Shown here: positions 33,111 to 44,600 of the stretch, piece by piece | How the letters are laid out: each line of letters begins with the position of its first letter | How positions within the stretch are numbered: position 1 is the stretch's first letter | Assembly: GCA_037178855.1 (NCBI GenBank) | Contig: JASJZC010000006.1 | Span: forward strand, 8,660,501 to 8,724,500 | Direction: 5' to 3' | Length of the DNA stretch: 64,000 nucleotides | Source of the DNA: Oscheius sp. JU75 | Lineage: Eukaryota > Nematoda > Chromadorea > Rhabditida > Rhabditidae | Notes under the pieces: generated by a model | What the model saw: only the letters and a program-made list of their open reading frames with translations | What the model was told of the DNA's origin: nothing | Databases searched by the model: none | Made by a program: the position numbers and the translations under genes

Positions 33111-34082
33111 GATGTTTCGACGCGCACTTGCCAATTTTCGGGTCCAAAAACGCATTTTCCAGCTTTTCGATGTTCTGCAAAGTTTTAGCCCTTGTTCAGC
33201 GCTACATCTTTGTAGGACATTGAAAAGCTCAAAAAAGCCGTCTTGGCTCCGAAAAATAGCGTAGAAGACAAATGTTTTTGGGAAGGCGCTCGCGTATTCA
33301 ACGTATTCTCTCAAACTATGACTGTTTCCAATTTCCGAAAGTACCCACCCGACTCTTCTGTAGCTGAATGGAGGTGTAGGAAATGGAATCCTTCTGGGAG
33401 AGAGTTGCTTCGGGGTCTCGGTAGGCGTATGTTCGGAGAAGGCTTCGGCCGGGACTGCCCTGACCTCTAGAATACTGTCGTCGGGCGGGATGACCCCCTG
33501 AGCATGTCGCATCTCTGAATCCTCTAACTGTACTGTTTTCAGAAACAAGGATACCTTCAGAATCCGGTCCGAGAGACATATCGGAGCCATGCTCGGCAAT
33601 TGGCGGGAGACCATCAGGTGGCGGCGAGGGCAGGGGCGAAGAGGCCGGATCAGAGTACATGTCCTCAGGCCATGGGATGGGACTACCAGATAAGGACAGG
33701 ATTCAAAGACTCGTGGAAGCCACCTGATTGAGGGGCGATCCTTAATGAAAACACGAGCACCGGCGTGCAAACAGACTGACACCGTCCAGCCAATGAGACA
33801 CAGAGCCGGCATAGAGGCCAGTCCCCCACATTGGGGTCCGCTCGAGAAAAAACGTCTGCCAGGGTGCAAGCTATCCGGTCGGGAAACCTCAAGATACAAC
33901 ATAGTGTATCGAATGGCTCTGCTGGTAGGATTTTCACCGTCCAGATCCATCTCTATCAGACCGACTCTTCTTCTTCGAAATGTTTTGTCAAAACGTGACT
34001 GTTCGGACAAGAGATGTGATCCAAGCTGAGCATTGGCTACTTTTTCTCGAATAAACTTGACTTTCTCCATGCTACTGTTCAT
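33039..34082 (-). CDS. Unrecognised membrane protein with a repeat-derived tail
   Basis: Exons 33724-34082, 33555-33682 and 33514 downward. The first junction is a clean 41-bp intron, the second a 40-bp intron. Read to the stop at 33039 the model has 320 residues. N-terminal part: basic RRRR patch, then one hydrophobic segment (ALCLIGWTVSVCLHAGA). Middle part: Pro/Ser-rich and acidic, e.g. MYSDPASSPLPSPPPDG and EHTPTETPKQLSP. From about 33270 on, the frame runs through two hairpin MITEs and may not be genuine; a donor GTGGGT at 33343-33348 could instead lead to an unseen exon. Two start codons (34082, 34070) are possible. No family recognised. Confidence 0.5.
   Translation of the reverse strand: MNSSMEKVKFIREKVANAQLGSHLLSEQSRFDKTFRRRRVGLIEMDLDGENPTSRAIRYTMLYLEVSRPDSLHPGRRFFSSGPQCGGLASMPALCLIGWTVSVCLHAGARVFIKDRPSIRWLPRVFESCPYLVVPSHGLRTCTLIRPLRPCPRRHLMVSRQLPSMAPICLSDRILKVSLFLKTVQLEDSEMRHAQGVIPPDDSILEVRAVPAEAFSEHTPTETPKQLSPRRIPFPTPPFSYRRVGWVLSEIGNSHSLREYVEYASAFPKTFVFYAIFRSQDGFFELFNVLQRCSAEQGLKLCRTSKSWKMRFWTRKLASARRNIFSAANPDLGPKTFFRAFQYSAKL
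33130..33270. mobile_element. Hairpin MITE (family A), paired copy
   Basis: GGGTCCAAAAACGCATTTTCC start; TTCGATGTTCTGCAAAGTTTT faces ATCTTTGTAGGACATTGAAAA; end CGTCTTGGCTCCGAAAAATA. Confidence 0.7.
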
Positions 34083-36021
34083 TACCAGCTGTTGACGGCA
34101 CTTTGCTCATGGCTTAGTATTGATCATAGGCGGCTGCGCCGCATCTCTAGTAGCAGTTTCCTTCGCAGCTGTCTTGTCCTCTTGTCTCTTGACACGAAAT
34201 GATATGTCAACGTTTTTCGGTATTAGTATTGTCATGCAATTGTGCGGACACCGTGACAGACGGCTGCTCTATGTCCAATTTCCTCTCATTGTCAGTCGGT
34301 AGTTTTCTGTCTCTACACTTGCCCAGAAACTATTCTTTGACACTCGAATCTTTCTTTTCAGATCTCCACTTTCTATGTCTTTCTGCCTTTTCTGAATTTA
34401 GTCACTATTCCTTCGGCTGAAAGAAGAGAAACCTCGAGAAAATAGCTCATAGCTGACAAAATCTAAGTTACGTTGGATCAAAGGAAATATTCCGCCCTAA
34501 AAAACGGGCGCGCAGTTTGAAATTTTCGTACATCACCTAAATTTTACATACAACCAACATTGCTCCTATCTATTCAGCTTTTCGATCTCCTCTTTACATT
34601 TCTCTCATTTTCATTGTCGATGTGAAATACATCCGTCTCATTTGACCAGCGAGTGCCTATTCTGGCTGATTCCGCCGCCACATTCGAGGGTCAAACTCTC
34701 CCGTTCATAGAGGTTAGGTTTTTTGTCGATTTTTCTCACAAAGTTTTCAGAAGCCGCTGCCAGCTGTTATCTACCCACCTAAAAGTACGGTGAAACTACA
34801 GCTGGAGCTTTGCAGGAGCTTCGGCATGCCATAAATTCTACGGACCACGAGGATGAGCGATCAGATTGAGATGGCTCGAACAGAAAGCAAAGTTGAGGAT
34901 CCCATCAGCGAGCGAATTGCCTCCAAAGAATCGGTCTGTTCCACTATTTTTTGGTGAAAAAGTCTGGATTCAGTTTTTGAGTATGCTGAGAAGGCACCAC
35001 AAACACATTTTGGCTGCTAGAGCTGTCTTGAGGAGCCGAGAGGCCGTAGAAGATTGAGAAAGAGTTCAGAGCTGTGAAAACATACAAATTATCTGCCGCT
35101 GTAATAAACCCTACTTTTTTCTCCTTGCTTACTGTTCTCCTGTGTTTGCATCAGATTTTACCTAGAAAACTTTTATACTTCTGTAGTAGCTAACACTCGT
35201 TCAGAAAGATGCTTGTAGCTTGTAAAATGCGTCAGAAATTGTTCTGAAAGACCATCTCAATCGACTTTGCGTTTATCACGGATCATGGTCTACGTGTATC
35301 TATTTTTTGAAACTTCTCACGTCCCAAAAGGTTTTCTAACACGTCAAAATCGATAAACGTAGTTCCGATGAATATTGATGGGTAGGAGCAAGCAAGACCT
35401 CTCGGTTTTTTAAGGAACGGTGCAAGTTGTGGTTTCCATCTTAACCAGCGCGCTGTTTACGCAAGCATTGCGCGTTCCAAACAATTCTGTAACGAAGTAT
35501 GTTTTGTTTACTATTTTTTGGTTAATCTTGCTAGATATTTTTGGCTAAGCTTACCTCTAAACATGTAAATAGGAAACTGGACAAACTATCCATTTTTTCC
35601 GTCCTGAATGCCATCAAAATGCTGCCAAAAGCCTATATTTTCAGCATTACTTGCCTATAACCTATTGCTAATCTTCCTATACACTTTGAGTAACTTCTTC
35701 TCGGCAGGATGCCGCTAAATTCAAGCGGTGGTATTGTCTTTTAGTTCGTATTCTCCTATATTTCTTGTTATTCAAGTTTACTCATTTTTCCTACCCAGAA
35801 TGTCACTGGAAACTCATAAAAAGACACAATTTTACCCTGGAAGCTTATCAATCTCTCAGTATGCTTCTCGCCGACTTTTCCTCTCCAAATTGCCACGGAG
35901 ACTCGAGCAATTTTGCCTGTAACTTGCTGCTAACCCTAAGAAGGTCCCTTTTATAACCGAACTTTGACCCTAACATCTTGTTTTCCTAATATGCGCACTT
36001 ACTAACTTTTCCCCTTGCAGA
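34083..36021. other. Gap upstream of the ZNHIT1 operon
   Basis: Contains one possible small gene (34853-35057). At 35590-36021 there is a series of acceptor-plus-ATG modules: after TTCTCGGCAG (about 35708), after TTCCTACCCAG (about 35800) and after CCCCTTGCAG (36020). Confidence 0.5.
34853..35057 (+). CDS. Possible 54-residue protein
   Basis: Two exons (34853-34933 and 34974-35057, intron 40 bp) read MSDQIEMARTESKVEDPISE through to REAVED. An AATAAA follows 47 bp after the stop (35104). Size and signals fit a small gene, but an overlapping set of exon-like frames at 34640-34880 could instead be the real product, so this is a guess. Confidence 0.35.
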
Positions 36022-36576
36022 ATGCCACCAAAAACGCTAGCCGTGGCTCGACATTCGGCCCGAATTGAGAAGACGGAATCCACACGCGTCATAGACGAAG
36101 CCACTCGCATTCGCCGGCTCAAAGCCCGTCTCGAAGCCCTGGATCAGGACAATGCACATGAGGATCCCCATGCGAATATCGTCTGGCACAAGGCGATACC
36201 GAAGTTCGATGATAATGTGATGATCGCGACGGCGGGAGCCGGAGCCCAGCGCGGACGCAAGCGAGAGATTGCCATCGCCTCGGATGAGCCACCGAAGAAG
36301 AAGAAAAAACTGAGGACGGAGTTCACGAAGCAGCGCTTCAAAAAGAGCTTCGCGGTGCAGGTCGAAGAGGAGAGCCTGGCCAACAAGGATGACCCCTTCC
36401 TTCGAGACGCCTACGTGGCAGCAGCAGCCCCGCCGTCCAAATATCCTCCAAAACGCTACTGTACCTCGTGCGGCTTCCCCTCCAAATATACGTGTATTCG
36501 CTGCGGGGCCCGATATTGCTGTATTAATTGTAGAGATTTGCATGCCGAGACTCGTTGTATGAAGTTTTTGGCCTAA
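36022..36576 (+). CDS. zhit-1: ZNHIT1 (HIT zinc finger, SRCAP/SWR1 subunit)
   Basis: Single exon, 184 residues. The C-terminal HIT finger is complete (YCTSCGFPSKYTCIRCGARY then CCINCRDLHAETRC, about 146-180), preceded by SKYPPKR as in the family. The middle holds a basic nuclear-type stretch (EPPKKKKKLRTEF). Known role: subunit of the SRCAP/SWR1 complex that exchanges histone H2A.Z into chromatin. The ATG follows CCCCTTGCAGA, a trans-splice acceptor, and no intron is needed. First gene of a likely operon with the MICOS gene starting 78 bp after its stop; weak poly(A) signal ATTAAA at 36631. Confidence 0.94.
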   Translation: MPPKTLAVARHSARIEKTESTRVIDEATRIRRLKARLEALDQDNAHEDPHANIVWHKAIPKFDDNVMIATAGAGAQRGRKREIAIASDEPPKKKKKLRTEFTKQRFKKSFAVQVEEESLANKDDPFLRDAYVAAAAPPSKYPPKRYCTSCGFPSKYTCIRCGARYCCINCRDLHAETRCMKFLA

Positions 36577-36654
36577 CTCTTTGTCTTTATGGCTCAATGG
36601 TTTTCCTTTCACTACTTCGTTCATTATTTGATTAAAAATCAAAGTTTGCAGGAG

Positions 36655-37899
36655 ATGACAGTCGACGACAAGCCGGTTGTAGAGAAAATCACTGATGCTA
36701 GCGAGAAGGTAGTTCATCTCTAATGACTCATCCAGGGAAATTCTGTTTTAGGCATCGAACGTGTTCGCCGACTGGTGGCGACTGACAACGGCCGAGAAAA
36801 GACCGAAAGCTGACCCGAAAAACATGGTCTCGGTCAAAGATGTGAGTTTTTTCATGTCCAGACATCAAAAAATTGCTTCAGCTGCCTCTGTACTCGGAAG
36901 ACCATCCTTCCACCCAATACTGCTTCCAGCCAGAAGAACCTCTGCCTCTTCAGAGAGAATTTTCGACTGTCAGAAAGGCTTTCAACAACGAGTACGACCG
37001 CGTCGTGGTCTGTTTTTTTCTACTCTTGCATGCCTCTTTGTCCCGGTCAGCCGTTCTGACCAGAATAAGAGGAGCGCGATCATGACCAGACCTATGCATT
37101 TCCGTGCGAGTACGTGCGCTCGCGTCTTCGATTGCTCGCCGAGCACGAACATAAAACAGTTATTTTTTTAAGTTAGTCATTCAAAAGTTAGTGTTCATAC
37201 GATCTTGTCGGTTGGATCAACCCTGGTTCCGACACTAAAATATGGGTACCCGGTCCTGCTCGTTGTCATGAAACGCTTCCTGACTGATAGTTTTTGCATT
37301 AGTTTGTCCACGACTATCAGTTTTTACTGCTGCTCACTAGGCATGCCAGCAGGTCGGCTTTGCCCCATGCCCGAAATTTTGGGCCCGGCCCGACCTGATC
37401 ACCTTACAATTTTGCGCGACAATTTCAAACGGGATAGCGCCTCAGGCTCGTTTTAATCTTCGCAAATTGATCGTTTCAGAGCCGCTTCTCGTTCGTGGAC
37501 AAGGTCACGAAGAAGACCTGCAACGCTGCCACGAAGATTAACTCGTACGTGCAGGAAGAATGGACTGTTTTGCCGAAAGCCGGCGCCATCACTGTCGGAG
37601 GAATGGCTGGATTTGTTCTCGGGCTTAAAAAGTGGGTTCTTAGTCGCTTCTTTCCATCAAAAATTGAGTTCCAGAGGAGGTTTCGGACGTCTCTTGACCA
37701 CAACCACCGGCTTCCTGACCATGGCCGCGTTCTGCTACCCGAATGAGACGATTGATATTCTGCGAACGGGCGTCGCCCATGGAGAGCAGAAATGGCACGA
37801 GTTTCAGCAATGTAAGCAGTCCTTTTTATGCAATATCATGTCCAAAATTCAGCTCCTGAACCCGCCCAGAAGAAGCACGACCTGAGCCCGCCGAAATAG
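36655..37899 (+). CDS. moma-1: MICOS subunit of the APOO/APOOL (MIC26/27) family, MOMA-1-like
   Basis: Six exons (36655-36708, 36752-36841, 36882-37007, 37480-37631, 37675-37811, 37853-37899) give 201 residues. After a charged N-terminus comes LPLYSEDHP, then glycine-rich hydrophobic segments (GAITVGGMAGFVLGLKKGG, GRLLTTTTGFLTMAAFCYP), the layout of the APOO domain in the inner mitochondrial membrane. These proteins help hold crista junctions together. The ATG is 78 bp behind the ZNHIT1 stop and 3 bp behind TTTGCAG, as for downstream operon genes that receive a spliced leader. The 472-bp intron 3 has GGCCCGGCCCG repeats. Family call from layout; the symbol is less sure. Confidence 0.75.
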
Positions 37900-38692
37900 A
37901 AACAGCTAGCCCCATTTGTAGTTGATATACAGGTGTTATTCGTGTGTGTGTCCGCCCGAAAATGTACTAAAGATATTTTACATTCTGACTAAAGCCGTCT
38001 GCCTGTAGGCTGTTGTAGACACTAAGGGTTTGGCCGCGAGGGACCAGGGGTTCGTCCAGGGTCATACAGCCTCAAAGCTGTCTAGCTGTGATGGTTGTGG
38101 CCTCTAAACTGCCTAAAAATAGCATTTGTGGTCAGGCAGATGCACGCGAATCAGATGAGGCCAGGCCGGACCAAAATTCGCCCCCAGCGCTTCGATGCGG
38201 TCTAGTCTCGTTCGGCCCGAATTCAGCGCACCTAAAATCGCACTTTTCGCGACGAAGATGACGATTAAAACTTTTCTGTGGGCCGTTGTTAAAGTTGTCT
38301 CACTATGGTGACTGTGGCCACACAAACAGCTCTTTTCGATAGTAGAACTTGATAACAACGAAAAAAATTCCGGAAAAGTGGCTAAAACTGCAAAAAAAAG
38401 GTGCCGCTATAAACCAGACGACCCGGGTACGATTCCCGTTAAAAAGGGACCCAGTCTAAAAGTTGACTGGCTTACAAGTGAATTATCCTTCTAAATATGC
38501 ACGAACAGGTTTATTGTCAATTGACAAGACTTAAATAGTAACATATTATTATTAAAGAGGGAGAGAAGGCAGGATTGCAGATGAGATAGCACACTTTTGT
38601 GGGATAGCCCCATTATAGGGGCGAGATTATCAAGAAATAACAAAGTTAGCACCAAAAATTGAGAGGCGGGCGGTGTGGCGAAAAGCCGACGA
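37900..38692. other. Convergent gap with tRNA-like units
   Basis: tRNA-like remnants at 38000-38068 (ACCAGGGGTTCGTCCAGGG) and 38400-38452 (CCCGGGTACGATTCCCG), a GGCCGG-rich repeat (38150-38240), and an AATAAA on the minus strand at 38520-38525 for the laminin gene. Confidence 0.55.
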
Positions 38693-41600
38693 TCATTTCT
38701 GGCCCTCCTGCTCGAGACGGATGACATTGAAGCATTTGGTCGGAAGGGCATCGCGGATGCTCTCCAGGTTTTGGACTTCCAGGGTCAGCTCATCAATTTC
38801 CATATTGAGAGCCTTGATACGACGATCGTCGTCCACTTTGGAGGTCTTGTGGCTCGGAACCTAGAGATTTTTTTGTCAAGAAATATCGGGAGAAATGATA
38901 CCTGTTGCTCTAAATCAGCCTTGCTGAGCTGCTGATCAATGGAATCGAGCTCCTGTTCCAATTCGTCCAATTCTGCCGTGTTCACGGCTTCGAGAGCGTC
39001 TGAAAAAAGGCGTTTTCCAACAAGAATTTCGAGATCAGTATCCGAACCGCGAACGTCGTGATCTTGATGCCGCGCCACAGGGCACTGCGCTATCTGGTGC
39101 AAGCCAGCACCCGACTTTTGGGGAACTCATAAGGATATCGCCTCTTCTAGTGCTACGGTAACTAATTCTACCAATATGACAGTAAACGGTTCAATTTTTC
39201 CATCCACCAGTCACGGTTAGACTGGATCTCCTTATAGGGGTCAGTTAATGTCTTTCAATTGCCACTAACGGTCGCTGTTTTCATCCTGTCTCTAACATGG
39301 ACCGTTCTACGCGTCTCTGTCAACTTGCTTCGTCGATCTATCTTCTTATACTGTTTCTGTCAACGTGACCGTGTCAACCGGTATCTTTCAACTTCCTCCT
39401 GACTGTCTCTGTCATACTCGAACCGTGTCACTGTCAGAATGTCTTTGTCTAATCCAGCCTCTTACCTACACTTCCCCCAAAGTCATGCTTATGTCAACTT
39501 GGCACATGAATCTGTTCCAGCCTCCTATCTTATTCTCTGTCAATCTTTCCAAGTTGTTTCTGTCAAAACTACCATGTCGTTATAAGAATTGAAACTCTGA
39601 AGTTGGCTTATAGTCTAGTCTCTTGATAGGACTGTACCTGTCAGTTTTGATCTCGGCGCTCTTTAGATGCAGGTTTACGGTTCGTTAAAAAATAAAAGGT
39701 AAAAATACCATAACCTGTTTGTTTTCGTGGCGGGACCCGTTTAGCACGCAAACATTGCATACTCAGCCAAGTCTTGGTCGTAAAGACCTGGCTCACATCG
39801 GCTTGAACAAAGGGTTCCGTCACGAAAGCAAATGGGTTACGGTTTTCCCCAGACTCTGACTCACTCAATCGATCGATGATCCTCTTGATCGAATCTCCCT
39901 CGGTGGCAATTGTGGCATTGGCATCTCGGGCGGCTTTCTCAGCCAAGGAGGCCTTTTTGACCGCTTCCGATGCCATCTGTCGATCCGTCTCCGCCTGACT
40001 TCTGTACGTCTCCAGAGTGCTGTTTGTCTCCTTCAGATCGTCCACGAGCTGATCGACTTCGCTTTTCAGCGTCTCGGCGGACTTTCTCGTACTGGTGGTG
40101 TTCTCTCTCAACTGGTCAGCGGCATCCGTGACAGTCTTGGCGTCTTCTCCAGCTTTTCCGGCCAGTTCCTTGGCCGAGTTCGCGTCCTCGGCAGCCGATC
40201 CGATGGCACGTTCGGCCTCGGCGGCGGTTTCCTCGGCTTGCTGGATATTGGTCTCGATGTCCTTCAGCTGATTCAGCTGCTCCACAGCGGCCGTCTTGGA
40301 GTTTTCCACGCGCTCATTGAACTCATCCAGGGTCTTCAGCGTGCTCTCTGCATCCTTTAAGATGTCTTCAGCTACCCGAAGAGCTTCTGTGGCCTTCGCG
40401 CGGGCCTCATCGACCTCGGCCAGCAGGTCATCCGAGACCTTCTGCTGGTCCTTCACGCCCATGAACTCATTCCTAGCTTCCTCGATACTCCTGCGGGCCT
40501 GATCCAGTGTAGGCTGGTTGTTCTCCAGCTCCTTGCGGGTGTTCTCAATGGCAATCTTAGCCTCCTCGGAGATGGCGGTGGCTTCGTTCTTGAGCAGAGG
40601 TGGGTCGACATTGGGCAGACGGACGCCCTCGACGGTAGCCAGCTGTTCGGCTGCGGCCTCGTTTGCTGCGGCTGCGGCCTTCTTCTGCTCCTCGGCCAGC
40701 TCCAGGGTTCTTTGGAGTGTCTCGTTCAGCTGCTTCTGCCGGGTTTGGATCTCATCAATCTGCTTGGAGACTTGCTCCCCGCCGTAGATGGCCTCCTGTG
40801 CCTCGCGGCTCGCCTGCTCCGATTGCTCCTTCGTCTTCTTGGCGAAATCCTCGACCTCGTTGGCGTACTTCTGGTGCTTCTCGGCCTCCTCCTTGGTCTT
40901 CTGGGCCAGATTGGTCATCTGCTGACTCTGTTCTCCGTACTTCTTCGACGCGTCCTGAGCAGCCTCCAACTGAGTCTGTCCCTCGGTCTCCAAGAAATGG
41001 ATGGCGTTCTTCAGCTCGTTTCTGGCCTGCTCTGAAACCTCGTACTGTTAGAATCGTAGAAAGTCATAATGCGCATCAACTCTGTCGATACGCAATCAGT
41101 TGGAGCACAAAATGAATCTAAACGAACCATTGATGATCTTCCATCTCTTGAGCCCCGTCTCAGTCTCCTCAGTCTTGCTCTTGGCTCCGGCAATCATCTC
41201 GTCGACCTTCTTTACATTGGACAAAGCGCCGGCGATGTCCTTCTTCAGCTGGGAGACCTGACCGACCAGGGCAGAGTCGTCCGATTCTAAAGACAACTTT
41301 ATTGTATCAATTTTAGTGCTGGGATCCGAACCCCGAACCCTGTGGGCTCAATGCCGCACCACTTGTCACAGAGTTATCTGGTGCAAGCCGGCTGCCGAAA
41401 TCTTCGGTCCTATAAAGCTATCGCAATTTTCTGCAGCACCCTGTCGATATGAAACTGCGGCTCTTAGTATCCTATTTCTGTCCACATGTCCCTGACAAGG
41501 CTTCCATGTCAGAGGGAAAGTTATGTCAAACTGTTCATGTCAGGCTGTTCCAATTACTGATGTCTGTCAATTGGCCATTGCTTCCATTTCTGTCCCTCAG

Positions 41601-44600
41601 AACTTACCCAATTTCTGAGTGACGACCTCGGCGAGCTTCTTCACCTCCTCAGCCACTTCCTTGACCTTGCTGTCAAAACTGGAGTCATTGACCGGAGCAG
41701 GATTCTCAATGATTTCTCTCAGCGTGTTATCCAGATTCTTGACACTGGCTCGGAAGGCATTCACTCGGGTCTGGATCAGTGTATAGCAGTCATCGCACTG
41801 CAGACAGCCGCCTCGGATATCGTAGCGATTCTCCACACACTGGTCACAGCGTCTGCCCTCGATGTGGTCCTTGCAGAGACACTGGCCCGTCTTGACGTCA
41901 CACTGACGGCTCTCGGACCCGATCGGCTCGCAATCACAGGGCTGACATCCGGCGACGCCGAAGCCGAAATGGTAGGGAACGCACTGGTCACACTGCCGGC
42001 CAGTGACTCCAGGCTTGCAGTTACACTGGCCGGTGGCCACGTCACAGGCAGAATCGACGGAGCCGAGCGGATCACATCCGCACTCTTGACAGCCCGTTCC
42101 AGAAGTGATGTTGAAGTAGCCGGAGGCACATTCGTCACAGCGATGACCGACGACGTGCGGGAGACAGTCACACTGGCCGTCGTTCTGACTGCACTCGAGC
42201 ACGGTGTAGTCGTTGTCAGGACGTCGGGTTCCGGGAGGATGACACAAGCAGGCAGCGCAATCGCCCTTGGGCTCCAAGAGAGCGTTTCCCCAGTAGCCGG
42301 CTCGACAGTTCTCACAGTGAGGTCCATTCGTGTTGAAGATGCACTTCTTGCACTCACCAGTGATCCTGGAAATGAATGTTTTGATAGACCAACAACCGTA
42401 ACCCGAAAGATACGCCCCTTTGTTGAAATTTGAATTTAAAGAGTACAGGAACACGGACAGAGAAACAGGGACAGAGCGACAAGAACAGAAAGACAGAGAC
42501 AAATGGATTCGGCTTGCTGGATATTGGTCTCGGGAACACCAACAAAGTCAGCTGAAAACCGCATGAGGCAGAACTACGAGAATGCCGTAACAGAACAAAC
42601 ATTCAGTCTCCTTGAACATTTCAACTGCTTTTATTGATAGATCCTTGGAAATGATCCTGGAAGCTTCGAACAACATCCAAAATGAAAAAGTCTCTCTTCT
42701 TCTGTCAGTCTCTGTACGAAAATTGAATTTGAGCGCTGGATCAGAGCACTATCAGTCATCCCTAATGGCCCTGAGGCGTTCCCAGAACTATACTAAACAC
42801 CAGTGGTACGCCTTCTGGATCAGGAAGAGCGAGCTTGACACCATCTTTGACAAATGGTTGTTACCCGTGGCGGACTCACGAGTAGCTGTCACATTGCAGG
42901 CTCTTCACCTTGACAAAACGCGGAAATTGACTGGAAATTGAGTGCTCTGATCCAGCGCTCAAATTCAATTTTCGTACAGAGACTGAAAGAAGAAGACACA
43001 TTTTTTCATTTTGGTTGTTGTTCGTAGTTTCCAGGATCCTTCTGGCCAAAGGATGAAGAGCGAGTAGGCTAGCTGTACTACTGCGTATTGGGGAGAACTA
43101 CTCAATGGAAGCAGTTATAATTTTCAAGAAGACTGAATTTCTGTTCTGTTACGGTGTTCTGACTCGTGCGAGTTTCTGCTGACTTTGTTGGCGTTCCTGA
43201 GTCGCTCTGTCCCTGTCCCTGCCTCTGGTTCTCAAACAGACGTACTTGTCACAGTTTCCAATAGAGTTAAGATCAATGTTTCCACTGCACTCGCACTCCT
43301 TGCACTCCGTCCCATTCTTCGGGTAGCCATAGAAACCGTCAGCGCACTCGTCGCATCTGAACTCTTTGTCTTAACCCGAAAATAAGGAGCTATACCGTCT
43401 TCCAGTGTATCCTTGAGGACAGGCAGTACAGATGACATCCCCATCGGTGTGAAGGATACAAGGACCGTCCTCTGGACAAGGACACTTCTCGCAGTCGTCC
43501 TCGGTTCCAGCCAAGGCATTTCCGTAGTAGCCGTGGGCGCAGCGCTCACAGGTGTCGCCGGCCGTGTTGTGATTGCAGATACAGGCTCCGCTCTCGGCGT
43601 CGCAGCTATCCGAGTGTCCGTGACAGTCGCACTGAATACAGCGGTCGAAAGGCCCGCCGAACTTCTTCTCACGACGGAAGCCAGGAGCACAGGATTCACA
43701 GAACTGACCGACGAATCTGAAAAAGACTGTCATGAAATTCTGACAAATCGTGGTGGGCCGCGAACTTTTATCTCTTTAGCGAGCCCAAAGTTGAAACTTG
43801 GTGCCCAAACTTGAAAGATTTTGAATAGGGAAGACATTTTGACCAATTTAATCGCGAAATAAAATTACTGGAGCTGTCTCCAAGTGATTTACGAGAAGGA
43901 AAAAACTTTTGGCAAGCCCGGGGAACCCGGCTTGTTTGGCATCACAGTCGGAGCTCTAACCGACTGCACTATGGGAACAAAAATCGCGCTCACCGACTCT
44001 CCAGGGTAACAAGATAAGAGACAAGCCTTTGACTTCTCCTCGCAATTCAGTTTTGTCAGTTTCGCATGTTTTGTCACGCAATTGTATTTTTTGGGTAAAT
44101 ATAAGAGGAAATAACTGACCCTTCCAGGCATTCACACTGCTCCACCCATTTGGCCTCTCTAATATCGTCTGGTGAGGCAGTCAATCCGGCAGTGCCCAAA
44201 TGAATATTGGACAGAAATCCGACATCGTTGTGGGCGTAGGTGGCTCGGATCTTCACAGCTGTCACGTTGGACAAGACTCCAATAAAGTCGAGCTCATTGA
44301 GACGCGGATGCCATTGGAACTGCGGATCGGCATGGATTCGGAACCTGTAGTGGCGGACATCCTGGCTGGGAGTGGGGTTCTCCTGGGCGAAGATTGGTAG
44401 TGAGAGTTCCTGACCACCGCCTCCGACAATGACAATGTCCCGAACGCTGGGACGAGCTCCCTGGACTGTGACACGGAGCGAGAAGAGCAGATCCTGGTTG
44501 TAGGAGCTACGCATGTCTCCTGTGAACTCTTCCGGGGCGACAAAGTAGACTGGTCCGCCGTTTTCACGGTCATCCACAGCGATAGCATGCTCCTCCTGAG

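Noticed and set aside
33533-33554. A 22-nt intron in the unrecognised membrane-protein gene
   Set aside because: The same donor reaches an acceptor 18 bp further on (33515) with the same phase, giving a 40-nt intron that fits the genome's usual size.
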